A DNA stretch of 64,000 nucleotides from Synanceia verrucosa (taxonomy: Eukaryota; Chordata; Actinopteri; Perciformes; Synanceiidae), in contig CM056556.1 in the NCBI GenBank assembly GCA_029721515.1, positions 27,702,169 through 27,766,168 on the forward strand, in the 5' to 3' direction. The translations under genes and the position numbers were made by a program. The notes under the pieces are model-generated. The model searched no databases and was not told where the DNA came from. It saw only the letters and a program-made list of their open reading frames with translations. Positions 11,301 through 22,492 of the stretch are shown here, one piece after another (within the stretch, counting starts at the first letter, position 1; every line of letters starts with the position of its first letter).

Positions 11301-14300
11301 TCACAGTTTATCATTAGCATGGCAGCTTAACCTCACAGTTTATCATTAGCATCGCAGTTTAACCTCACAGTTTATCATTAGCATCACCATTTAACCTCAC
11401 AGTTTATCATTAGCATGGCAGCTTAACCTCACAGTTTATCATTAGCATCGCAGTTTAACCTCACAGTTTATCATTAGCATGGCAGCTTAACCTCACAGTT
11501 TATCATTAGCATCGCAGTTTAACCTCACAGTTTATCATTAGCATCACCATTTAACCTCACAGTTTATCATTAGCATCGCAGTTTAACCTCACAGTTTATC
11601 ATTAGCATCACCATTTAACCTCACAGTTTATCATTAGCATGGCAGCTTAACCTCACAGTTTATCATTAGCATCGCAGTTTAACCTCACAGTTTATCATTA
11701 GCATCGCAGTTTAACCTCACAGTTTATCATTAGCATGGCAGCTTAACCTCACAGTTTATCATTAGCATCGCAGTTTAACCTCACAGTTTATCATTAGCAT
11801 CACAGTTTAACCTCACAGTTTATCATTAGCATGGCAGCTTAACCTCACAGTTTATCATTAGCATCGCAGTTTAACCTCACAGTTTATCATTAGCATCACC
11901 ATTTAACCTCACAGTTTATCATTAGCATGGCAGCTTAACCTCACAGTTTATCATTAGCATCGCAGTTTAACCTCACAGTTTATCATTAGCATCACCATTT
12001 AACCTCACAGTTTATCATTAGCATCGCAGTTTAACCTCACAGTTTATCATTAGCATCACCATTTAACCTCACAGTTTATCATTAGCGTCGCAGTTTAACC
12101 TCACAGTTTATCATTAGCATCACAGTTTATCATTAGCATCACAGTTTAGAAAGTTAGAAAGTTAGGTGTTTTGTCTTCCAGTATTTTATGGCATATTACT
12201 AGTATTGATATTAATGTTAAAAAGTTTTAAATTACTCACAGGGAAGCACTGATAATGCCTAAACTGGTCCATCTGAATCGTTTGTCTTGTTGATCATTGT
12301 TTATTTCAGGTCCTGTTATGCAGATATGCTACATGACCATGACAGGGTGAGTGACATCATATGAGCAGATGAACTCATAAACCATCTGATATGATTCACG
12401 TTTTTTTCTGTTGTAGTGAAGGTATTTCCAGTTAAAAGTATCATGTTTTTCACACTTAAAGATGATGTAAATGATCTCTCTAGAGCCAAACCAAAACACC
12501 ACAAGTCTGATCTGTACTGTCTGCCTCCAGAATAAGAAGTACTACCAGGGCATCCGGGCAGCTGTGGCCAGAATAAAGGCTCGTGGTGAGAAGGTTGTGG
12601 TCCTGGACATCGGGACTGGAACAGGCCTCCTGTCCATGATGGCTGTCAGTGCTGGAGCTGACTTCTGCTATGCTGTGGAGGTAGAGATGCTCTTCCTGTG
12701 TGTGATGCATGAGCACTGCACTGTACAGAGACATGAGGAGGCTCATGAGAGCACAAGGATCACTCATGCAGGTCTGGTCCTGGTGGTCTGATCTGACAGA
12801 GCAGAGGAGTTAATGCTGCTGAACATAGAAAGGAGTCAGCACAGAGTAAACCTTCAGGGGTCAGAGGTCAGGGCTGGTCTGTGAAAGTAAAAGTTCTTAA
12901 ATAACTTGAAGAGCCAGTGTGCGTTTTGAGGACTCTATTAGCAGAATTTGAATAGAATATTAGCGTATCATCATCTTTTCATATCTACAGATGGAGCGTC
13001 TTCATGTTGCTCCACCATGTTTCTAAAGTATCCCATCATGCACTGCGAACACAGCTGAACACTCACTGAGCTGTTTTTCATCTTTGTGTCTGCAGGTGTT
13101 TAAGCCCATGGCTGAGGCAGCTCAGAGCATCGTGGAGAAGAACGGCTTCTCTGAGAAGATCACCATTATTAACAAACACTCCACTGATGTCACTGTGGGT
13201 CCAGGTCAGAGACATCTGCACTCTGTGGATAGCAAATATGAATATCAATATGTGCCTTTGTCCTGAGAGAGGTCTGCAGCATCTCTGTCAGCTCTGTGTT
13301 TCTATTTAAATACAGATGCAGATATGCAAATGAAGGCCAATCTGCTGATCACAGAGCTATTTGACACAGAGCTGATTGGTGAAGGAGCCCTGCCCAGCTA
13401 TGAGCATGCTCACCAAAATCTTGTCCAGGTGTGTGTGTGTGTGTGTGTGTGTGTTAATCCGTAGCAGTCACAATACTAAAGAAAAGTCAGTAAAGTGCAG
13501 ATCTGTCTCCTGGTGTCCCTCCACCCTGCAGGAGGACTGTGAGGCCGTCCCTCACCGGGCCACCGTCTACGCTCAGCTGGTGGAGTCGGAGCTGCTGTGG
13601 AGCTGGGTCCGGCTGCAGCCCGTGGAGGTGGAGGGGCTCCGCCTGATGCCGCCGCCTGCTGTGGATCACTGTGCTGGAGCTCACTCAGTCTGTGACATCC
13701 AGCTGAGTCAGGTGTCTCCTCACAGCTTCACCCCGCTCGGTCCTCTCTGCACCATGTTCAGGTATGAAGGTGAGAAACGTGACACTGTTCCCTCCATATC
13801 AGTTTCTCACAGCTTACTTTCTCCTCTCAGTGTGGATTTCAGTAAGTCAGTGAGCAGCTCGAGCCAGTCCCACTCCTCCAAGTTCGTGGCTCGGTCCAGT
13901 GGTCGAGCCCAGGTCGTCCTGTCCTGGTGGGACCTGGACATGGATCCCAGTGGAAGCGTAGTGTGCAGCATGGCTCCCAGCTGGACGTACCCACAGCCAG
14001 ACATGGCTCCAGTGAGTTCACTGTGCTCCCATGTCATAAGACGATCATTTACAGTGCATTGTGTTATACTGTTGAAAAGGTTTTAATATACAGAGCTTAA
14101 TAATATCTACAGTTTAATATTGTACAAATGTCAGGTGTTCACTGCTGCTCCAGTCTGTCCTGCTGTTGGACAGTTTGGGTTTTTTAGGTTAGATTAGTGC
14201 GTCAAGCTATCCTCCCAGCTGTAGGCTGTATTTCAGTGATATTCAGCAGCTCTGTCAGTTTGTCAGAAGACTTTACTTCCTGCCTGAAGTGATGGTTTAT

Positions 14301-14818
14301 AACCAGCTGCTACAGATGTTCTCACTCAGGCTCCCATCATTCCTTGCTGATCACTGTGATGCCTTTCAGTGGCGGGATCACTGGATGCAGAGCGTTTACT
14401 TCCTGCCTGAGGAGAGCAGAGTGACTGAAGGAGAGGAGCTGAGCCTGACTCTGTGTCATGATGACTACAGTCTGTGGTTCAGCCTGCAGCCTCACAGGTA
14501 ACGGCGTGCTGCATGTGTCCTGCTTCACCTTACAGATACTTGTTCAGTCCGTTTCCTGCAGCTCTGAACCCAAAAACTTGATCTGCAAATGTGACATGCT
14601 CAGTATAAACTGTTTGGTAGCAGATCTGACCATTGTTGTGCCATCACACAACAGTTTATTTATTAAGTAAAGCCACTTATTAAATGATGACCATAGACAC
14701 TCTATGTATCTATCAGATGTAAGAGTGCTCGCTCAGTTGATGCTGTGGTGTAATGTGGAGCTCAGATGCTGCAGCTTGTTTTATCAGTGTGTCACAGTGG
14801 AAGAGTTTCCTCTCTAAA

Positions 14819-14864
<46 letters not shown>

Positions 14865-16546
14865 GTGTGTGTGCGCGCGTGTGTGTGTGTGTGTATGTTG
14901 CTCTCCTCAGCCAGCAGGCTCTTCCCTCTCCTCGGCCCTGTTGCACCTGCCAGGCTCACCTGGTTTGGACCCGACCGCGTTTCGGTGAACTCAACGACAG
15001 GCGGCGTGCAGAGAGCTACGTCAGAGCACTGCGCAGCGTAAGTGAGGGCCAACAGGAAGTGGAAGTGTCGCTGAGTTAATGGACGCCGTTGTTCTCTGAT
15101 CCCTGCTGTGTTCACTCAGGTTCTGAGGGAGGACAGTGTGTGTCTTGGCGTCAGCGATGGAAGTCTGCTTCCTGTGTTTGCTGCCATGATTGGAGCCAAG
15201 AAGGTGCTGCTTTGACCCTGTGTTTGACCTTTCCAATCCAAACACCACACTCAGACTCGATGACTGTTTGTTCTGCTTCCTCAGGTCTACGGGTTGGAAA
15301 CTTCCAGAATGTCTAAACAGGTTATCGAGCAGGTAAATAACTGTTCGCAGTAATACCATCTTTCATATTTTTACTCTTTTAGCTCTTATCGACTCTAAAA
15401 CACCAGACTCCAGAGGACGTTTATCGAGTGCTGATGTGACACGTTTTTCCTGCAGGTGTTGGAGGCTAACTCGCTGAGAAGAGGCGTGGAGCTGCTGGAG
15501 ATCAGGCCTGAGCAGCTGAGCAGTAACGATGTGGGAGGGGAACAGGTATCACAGTGTTCATCAATACTTACATACAGTCACAGGCTGGAGCGGTCTACCA
15601 AAAGGTGGAAGGTAAATTTTAAACACTTATTTCACCGCCTCAGTTATTGATATAAAATGAAACAAATAGTAAATGTTAAAATCCATAAAATACAACTGAA
15701 AGTGGAGGAAAAGTTTGCAGCTCGTAGCCCGTCGTCCTGAGCTTTGTCTGTGTAATAGATCACTGTCTAAGATTTAATTAAAAGCAGCTGGATTGCAGAT
15801 GTTGCCTCTGTAAGAGAGTCCCAGCACCGCTGTTCATTATCTTGTTGTCTAGGCTGTTTTGCCATGGGTCAAGTCAAGTCAAGTCAAAGTTTATTTCTGA
15901 AGCGTGTTCTACAGGGTACAGTAAAATCATACATACACCGAAAAACAAAAAAACTGTGATGGAATAAATAAAAACACAATAATAAAAGACAATTAAAAAC
16001 AATAAAAGAAGATTAAAAGATATAAACCGAGATCACTTGTCTATCTGGGACCAGAGTCACTGCTCTCATGACCATCATCAGCTTGTCCAGCTTCCCCCAA
16101 AAACCACACAGTGCCGTTTTAACAGTGTGCTTCTAACATTTGTTAGAATTCAAACCATCTGAGTGCATTTGAGGTCAGAAGCTGCAGGCAGAAATCAGAA
16201 ATCCTGTGTGTCAGAGGAGTGAGTGTGAAGCGTCTGTCCTGCAGATCTCAGTCCTGATGGGGGAGCCGTACTTCAGCACCAGCCTCCTGCCCTGGCACTC
16301 CTTGTTCTTCTGGTACTGTCGGACCGCCCTGGCAGGCCTTCTGCGCCCAAACGCCTCCATCCTGCCCGGCTCTGCCACGCTGCACATGGTAGCCGTCGAG
16401 TTCCAGGTCAGACAGATGCTGAACTTCCTCCAACTGGTCACAACAAAAGCATGAAGGCACATCCTCTACTTTGTTTGTCTTGGAGAAAAGGGTGACGGTC
16501 TGATATATGAATACATATATATCCATATATATGCGTGTATATATAC

Positions 16547-16581
<35 letters not shown>

Positions 16582-16596
16582 GACACATATTATAAG

Positions 16597-16638
<42 letters not shown>

Positions 16639-16659
16639 ATATATACACATGTGTATATA

Positions 16660-16701
<42 letters not shown>

Positions 16702-16842
16702 GACACATATTATAAGAATAATATATATATATATATATATATGTGTATATATATATATATATATAGACACATATTATAAGAATAATATAAATATATATAT
16801 ATATGTGTATATATATCCATATATACACATGTGTATATATTC

Positions 16843-16874
<32 letters not shown>

Positions 16875-16892
16875 TTAGACACATATTATTAC

Positions 16893-16942
<50 letters not shown>

Positions 16943-16967
16943 ATATATATCCATATATACACATGTG

Positions 16968-17030
<63 letters not shown>

Positions 17031-17547
17031 GCTGGACCCTGTTCAGGTAGTTTTCTATGTTTTTAGGATTTGTGGAGGATAAGAGCTCCGTGTGGAACAT
17101 GTGAAGGCTTTGATGTCACACCCATGGATCAAATGGTTCAGGTAAAAAAAAAATATATATATATACGTATATGTACATATACGTATATACGTATATGTAC
17201 ATATACGTATATATACGTATATATACGTATATATACGTATATATATATATACATATACGTATATATATACGTATATGTACATATACGTATATACGTATAT
17301 GTACATATACGTATATGTATATATATATATATACGTATATATATACGTATATATATATACGTATATACGTATATATATATATATATATAAATATATGTGT
17401 TTGTTTTTCTTAGTGACCAGTTTTTACATCCAGTGTGATCTGCAGATACACTAAAAAGAAATGAAATAAAATCAACAGTGTCCTTCAAACATGATAATGT
17501 TCAGTGGTTATTTCCATGTTTGAACATTAGTGGAGTTTAGTTGAGGT

Positions 17548-17586
<39 letters not shown>

Positions 17587-18309
17587 ATATGTATATGTCA
17601 TTCTATTAATAACTCTCCTGGTTACCAGAGGATGGATGAATGGATATCTCTCCACATCTGTTCGTGTTCAGAGATCTCTGGATTTCCGTGAGTCCCGGGA
17701 GGCGGAGCCTCACCCTCTCTGGGAGTACCCATGCCGTGCCCTGACCCGGTCCTCTGCCATCATGACCTTTGACTTCACACAGTGTGTCCCTGAACAGCCA
17801 ATCAGCAGCCAGGGCTCGCTGCCTCTCATCAGGTACTGAGTTTTCCTGTCTGAGGTCAAGAACTAAAAGCTGGTTTATTCTGACGTGTACAGAACATAAA
17901 GGTTAGAGGTTATGAGGCTCTGGCTTGAATCTGTTTCAGGACTGGTCGTTGTCATGGTGTCGCACTGTGGATGGAGTATCACCTAACTGATGACATCACA
18001 GTCACTGCAGGTCTGGTTGGTCCAATCAGTGAGCAGGTATCACAGCCTTCACCTGAACACATTTTTAACACTGTAAATCTCTATTTTCTGTCGCCATGCT
18101 TGCCTGTAACCATGACGTCACTGTTTGCTTTTCCTCTTCTGTCCTCACAGGGGCAGTGTGAGTGGAGTCGACACAGGAAGCAGGGAGTTTATTTCTTCAG
18201 GTCACCGTGGGAGAGCTCAGGTGATGGCAGAGCTGCAGTGTCTTACAGCTTCACCTTTGAGCCCAGTTTAGGTGACATTAAGATGGACTTCAGCATCGAG
18301 TCTCAGTGA
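8386..18309 (+). CDS. prmt7: Protein arginine N-methyltransferase 7
   Basis: Type III PRMT: makes monomethyl-arginine on histones and splicing proteins using S-adenosylmethionine. Exons: 8386-8480, 12310-12346, 12531-12680, 13096-13204, 13316-13428, 13532-13761, 13831-14011, 14370-14497, 14911-15037, 15120-15203, 15285-15332, 15456-15545, 16245-16406, 17067-17141, 17672-17832, 17940-18036, 18151-18309. All phases join and give 681 residues (human, as I recall, 692). Two tandem methyltransferase modules are visible. The N-terminal one has SAM motif I VLDIGTGTGLL (about residues 68-78) and the double-E loop ELFDTELIGE (Glu144 and Glu153). The degenerate C-terminal one has RFGELND, GEPYFSTSLLPWHSLFFWY and CGTCEGFDV. 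The start MRTFCGRANPSTG matches the family N-terminus. Intron 1 is 3.8 kb and almost entirely minisatellite. Other introns carry microsatellites touching splice sites. Confidence 0.96.
8485..12148 (+). repeat. 32-bp minisatellite filling PRMT7 intron 1
   Basis: About 3.66 kb of tandem repeats, roughly 110 units, starting 5 bases after the exon 1 donor. The basic 32-mer is made of a 13-mer (ACCTCACAGTTTA or GCATCACAGTTTA) plus a 19-mer that is the 13-mer with an extra TCATTA. Units fall into zones. The left part has many GCATCACAG units. About 9360-9900 is dominated by CATCGCAGCTTAACC. About 10660-12070 cycles CATCACCATTT / CATGGCAGCTT / CATCGCAGTTT variants, a higher-order period near 96 bp. 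The sequence carries frequent stops and is noncoding. Confidence 0.95.
13429..13454 (+). repeat. (GT)13 microsatellite fused to PRMT7 exon 5 donor
   Basis: Exon 5 ends CAG at 13428 and the intron starts directly with an uninterrupted GT run, so the splice-donor GT is the first unit of the microsatellite. Confidence 0.85.
14821..14894 (+). repeat. (GT)n/(GC) microsatellite before PRMT7 exon 9
   Basis: Alternating GT run interrupted by GCGCGC-like steps, ending 16 bases before the exon 9 acceptor at 14911. Only a short CTCTCCTC tract separates it from the AG. The composition is strongly Z-DNA-prone. Confidence 0.85.
15868..16030 (+). repeat. Dispersed repeat in PRMT7 intron 12
   Basis: Begins with AAGTCAAGTCAAGT, then a TTTATTT-type segment and A-rich AATAAAA/AATTAAAA runs. 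This resembles a widespread teleost interspersed repeat whose copies open with tandem CAAGT before TTTATTT. The family name could not be settled by eye. Confidence 0.45.
16503..17027 (+). repeat. Complex (TA)n/(TG)n satellite upstream of PRMT7 exon 14
   Basis: Several copies of a composite block: (TA)n, CCATATATACACATGTG, (TG)n, (TA)n, AGACACATATTAT. The AGACACATATTAT marker recurs at about 16581, 16701, 16765 and 16877, so copies are unequal in length. It ends 39 bases before exon 14. Confidence 0.9.
17150..17400 (+). repeat. Palindromic TA/CGTA repeat downstream of PRMT7 exon 14
   Basis: Starts 8 bases inside intron 14, after a run of A. It is built from TATACGTATA and GTATATGTACATATAC steps. 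The segment 17160-17189 is a perfect 30-bp palindrome centred on TGTACA, and near-identical palindromes follow. Strong hairpin or cruciform potential. Confidence 0.9.
17549..17598 (+). repeat. (GT)n-(ATGTAT)n microsatellite, PRMT7 intron 14
   Basis: A clean GT run of about 32 bases followed by ATATGTATATGTATATG, 74 bases before exon 15. Confidence 0.85.
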
Positions 18310-19323
18310 TGTGGAGAAGAAGAACAGACTCTGAATGCTGGGCTTTTTGCTCTCCAAAGATAAGACTGTGGAACATAAATATGAGGAGGTATATGAAGGG
18401 ATTCCCATTGTGCCATGTTCACAGTGAGAGCCACAAAAAAAAAAAAAAAAAATACATGGTGTCTACTCCTACTGCTACTACTATTACTACTATTACAACG
18501 TTGTCAGTGAGTTGCAGTTGAAGTGTTGCTCCAGCAACAGTAATGTCACTAAATGGTTCTGGACATGAAGGAACTAGGTGAAAGAATATGACTGGCTGAT
18601 GTTACACCTCCTCATTAGAGCGCAGTGCTCGTAGTGTGACCGTAGTGTACAGCAGAGTAGTTTTCTAATTCTACAATAAATAATGTAACACATCTCATCA
18701 GAGGTGCCTGATAGTTTGCTGTGTTTAAAGAAGACATCAAGGTCATCAAAGCAAAAGGTGACAAGGTGGTGAGTTTTGTCCAGTCGTGTTTGAGTGATGT
18801 GACATGAGAACATAACAGTTTGATGCCTTTCAGCAGGACTCTGGCTTTATTGTTTTCAAATGAAACAGAAAGGTGACACATCATCTTCAAACTGTTTTCC
18901 TTTACACACATAAATATGCTTGAATTGGAGGAACTCTGCAGTTTTTACTTTACACTGAATATGTGTCAGTGGTCAAATATAAGAAGAACAATGTCAGAGC
19001 TTTCCTGTTCTTGGTAAATCTCACCATAATTAACAAACTGCAAAGACAGAGCACTTTTTCCCCCCCCATTTCATTTAAATCTTGCTGCACATTTCCAAAC
19101 TAAGATGAAGAAACTCTCTGTGAACTCCATCACAATCACTGCTGGTGAATCACTGAAGGAAAACAGTGTCGAGGTTCCAAAATCTGAACGTATCAGACGG
19201 GCAGAAATCCTCATCACACCTGAATAACGTCCACTGAAGCAGCAGCTTTCTCCAGGGAGGATGGAAAAGAAAGGAATGTAATATTTTGAAGCGTGAGCGA
19301 CTTGAAGTGTGAAATCTGACGTT
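18310..19323. terminator. Tail-to-tail 3' ends of PRMT7 and CIAPIN1
   Basis: PRMT7 (+) has AATAAA at 18675-18680. CIAPIN1 (-) has AATAAA (read as TTTATT at 18846-18851). If both are used, the two transcripts end about 150 bases apart without overlap. No other gene is seen here. Short A-tract and (ACT)n stretches lie at 18436-18500. Confidence 0.5.
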
Positions 19324-21568
19324 TCAAGCATCTGTCAGCGTCTTGTTGTCCAGCACAATCTTCTCTCCTGGTTTGAACGCTGGCATCCCTGCATATGGAC
19401 AGCTGGCACACCTGAACGCATCACCAAGGTAACACTGCCAAAAGAAGTACGAGCAGGTCACTGAAATAATTATTTCTGTATGCTGTTGACAGGTTAGAAT
19501 GACAGGACAGGAAATATGGTGAAAATATGAACCACACTCACACTTCCACAGGCTGATTTGGGTAGATTCATCTTTTGTTTTCCTTTACTATCAGCTTCCA
19601 GCTCCTCAGCAAGGCCACATGTGCTACACAAACACACAGCATACTATGTATCACGTAATGCTTTTCAGAGCACAGATAAATGTAGAAATGTTCATAGCTA
19701 CAACCCAACATGCCCACAGCGTGCTTCTGTCTACAGTTTAAAAACATCCGTTCGATGACCTCACCAGTTCTTGCAGGCTTTTTTCTTGGCAGCTCCTCCA
19801 CAGGAGGAAGCTTTAAGAGACGCTGGGTCTGGCTTCTTCAGGTCCTCCTCATCCAGCAAAGCATCAGAGTCCACCAGATCCTAGAGACAAGGGGACAGAC
19901 GGGACAAGAAAGACACCAAGTAGAGTGTTTTTCATGGTTTTCTCAAGGAGAAATATATTTTTTTTTATTTTTATGACACATTAAATTATAAAAATCCATG
20001 ACTCACCACATCGTCGTCATCCATGTCGTTGGCTGACAGTGTCCACATTTTGACAGTGTTGGGATCTAGAGCTGGTTTCGCTGCTGAAAACACAGATGTT
20101 TGTATAAGTTGATTAAATACACAAAAACAAACTCACATACTGATGTCAACATTAAATATTAAAGGGTAACTTAAATGTTTCTCAACTTAGACACAATTTT
20201 CCAGTGTTTGTGTGTCTACTTGGCCAAGACGGACAGTTATTTCTGCAGCAGGCACCGTCACTTGCACCACTTTTGACAGGCTCAGTTTGCTGTTTTACAT
20301 GTCTGACATTATGGGTAGAGTATGTCAGCAGCAAAAACAAAACACTTTTAGTGAACATAATGTCACCACATCAATACTGCTCCAATTTCAGATATTGTCT
20401 GTCCACATAAGACATAAAACATGAAGTGGATAGATAAAATCTAAAAAACTGTGCTTATAAACCTACCTGGCTTTTTCCCAAACGACAGTTTAATCTGACT
20501 GGATGATCCCACCTCAAAATTGGGTTTGGAGGCAGATACGCGGACTCTAGACAGAGTGTTTCCTTGGTAACCAGTGGCTGTCCTGAGGGAGCTCAACGCC
20601 TCAGGAGACAGTTTCCCTTTACTGACCTGGATGAAGATGAAGCAAGAGGGTCAAAAAGGAGACACTGCACCAGGCTTCCACTGGTGCATTTGTGGACCGG
20701 TATGATTGCAGAAAACTAAACTCGCAGGCAGGTTTTAAGTCTTATGCTCTGAGTGTGTGAACCCACTAAACACACCTCTGTCACTGACATGAAGCCTGAC
20801 AACTTCAGCGCTGACACCAGCTTCTCAACAGTCCTCACACTTTCCACCTCACCTCCTGAAACACAGAGGAAAACCAGTCAACAACGATCAGAGGCACAAC
20901 CTTCTCAGTGCATAATGATCTTATTTTTTTGTTTTTATATTTGGGAGGTAAACTAAAAGCCAATGTGTAGTATTTCTCACGTACTTTTCCATTCCAGAGG
21001 CATCAGAAAAGAAGAGGATCAAAAATCTTTCCTTCCCTATCTTTGATTTCCAGTATAGAGGTGCATATCATTGTCTTTTCCTTCTAGACAGGTACCCGTT
21101 TCACAGCTTAAACATGAATGTAAAATGAGAAAGACTTCACCTGTGACTGCTTCATCCAGGACCAGCTTCCCACCCGGTCTGAGCACTCGGGCCATTTCTG
21201 CTAGAGTCTCTGAACTGTGGATGGACGAGCTGTCGGCCAGAAGGCAGGAGAGCACCCAGTCAAAGGTGGACGCTGGATGGGAGGCTGAGAAGAGGAAAGG
21301 ATCATTTTACTCCTGACTTTAAAACACTTTAGGATTCTTAAGTGGGGTTTTTTTTTTTTACATTAAATCTCGCCAAATGTAGCTTGAAAGCAACTTCGGT
21401 GTGTCACTCACACAGCAATAATCTGTCCATGTTCTCCACTGACATTTGGCCATCTTCACCAATAATGGCACCCACTTCTTCTGCGTACTGTTTCAGGGCT
21501 TCTGGGTCTGAAGGCTGAGTCCAGACCAGCATCACCTTGTCTCCTGCTTTGACTCCAAGGTCTGCCAT
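19324..21568 (-). CDS. ciapin1: Anamorsin (cytosolic Fe-S cluster assembly factor)
   Basis: Partner of NDOR1 in the cytosolic iron-sulfur assembly electron chain (Dre2 in yeast) and an anti-apoptotic factor. Coding exons in reading order: 21568-21412, 21284-21141, 20855-20776, 20626-20467, 20083-20007, 19880-19765, 19623-19542, 19434-19324. Phases match and yield 308 residues (human, as I recall, 312). The N-terminal methyltransferase-like domain contains ARVLRPGGKLVLDE. The linker has LWTLS-type MWTLSANDMDDDD. The C-terminal clusters are CX8CX2CXC (in SCGGAAKKKACKNCTC) and the twin CX2C motif CGSCYLGDAFRCASC. The start MADLGV matches the family. An in-frame ATG 10 codons upstream lies in an apparent 5' UTR exon (acceptor after 21597). 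A noncoding first exon probably ends near 22138. Nothing is broken. Confidence 0.95.
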
Positions 21569-22060
21569 GACTCCCTGGAGAGAAGTCCTGTCTGTCACTG
21601 AACAGACACACGTGTCTGTTACTGGGAATTATCCAACCAGAGATAACCAAACTGGCAAAATATATGATAAGAATAATCTTTCTTAGTACAACCATGATAG
21701 TGATAATCCGTTTTATACACGGCTCAAAAAACTACCACAAACACAGAAAAGAATAGAATAGATGACATTGGGATATCATAATACAGTCGAGTCTAAAGTA
21801 TAATAAGTCAATAATATAAATTGGAATGGAATAGTCCTCTCTAAATTTAGTCTTATTAGCCAGTCATTCAGACATGAGGTTATGTCAGCTTTAGCGTTAA
21901 GATGTAAAAAGGTTAGCCCGGCTAACTAGCTAGCTTGTTTGTTGATACATCGGTTAGCTTGAGCGAACAGCGTGACGCAGAAAACGCCGGAGTTTATTAG
22001 GCTAATACGCTGTTGTAAGTCCAGAACATGGCTACCCACAATCACTATAAACTCATCTTT

Positions 22061-22484
22061 TCACGTGACTCTTATTAAAACATTTGGCGGTTAAATTACT
22101 GACATAGAAGTAATTTATATTGAATGTAGTCCTCACCTCAGCGGTGTCCTAGCAGGAAGTTACACTGTTAAGTTGCATAAGGCAAGTTTTCGGTTTGATT
22201 TTTCAAAATAAAAGCTTTGCTAATGTGGTGCAGTGTTATGAGGTAAAATGTGTGGTTATGTGGGCATAGCTTTGTATTGAAGTAAAGGTATTGAGTGGTT
22301 TGGACCCAAAAACAAATGCTTCTGTTTGTTATTTTGCTTTTCCCCATTTATTCCTATGGGACATAAGTTGCATGTGTTTTATGTTGAAGGCAGCATCCTT
22401 TGTTTTCCTAGCCTGGTTAGGCGCTGGTGTCGCGCTAAAGTGACGCAGCTGTGCCAAACTAAGCTGTCAGTGGAGCAGCTGAAC
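22061..22484. promoter_or_regulatory. CIAPIN1/COQ9 shared bidirectional promoter
   Basis: The two genes are head to head, with a likely CIAPIN1 noncoding exon at about 22138-22170 (donor read on the minus strand) and the COQ9 ATG at 22485. The palindromic E-box TCACGTGA lies at 22061-22068, and an ETS-type CAGGAAGT lies near 22150. GCTAGC/GTTAGC runs lie to the left at 21913-21960. The head-to-head arrangement matches my recollection of the human locus. Confidence 0.5.
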
Positions 22485-22492
22485 ATGGCGGC
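22481..22492 (+). promoter_or_regulatory. coq9: TISU start-codon element of COQ9
   Basis: GAACATGGCGGC is an exact match to the TISU consensus SAASATGGCGGC (translation initiator of short 5' UTR). The element is known to allow scanning-free initiation on very short leaders, to bind YY1, and to be enriched in mitochondrial genes. The sequence match is direct; function here is inferred. Confidence 0.7.

Noticed and set aside
12471..12791. Single open frame starting 60 bases before PRMT7 exon 3
   Set aside because: It only reads through exon 3 (12531-12680) into both introns; the spliced model joins in phase with the flanking exons.
16438..17488. Open frames encoding Tyr/Ile/Thr/His-rich repeats on both strands
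   Set aside because: Products of TA/TG/CGTA microsatellites around PRMT7 exon 14; no independent gene signal.
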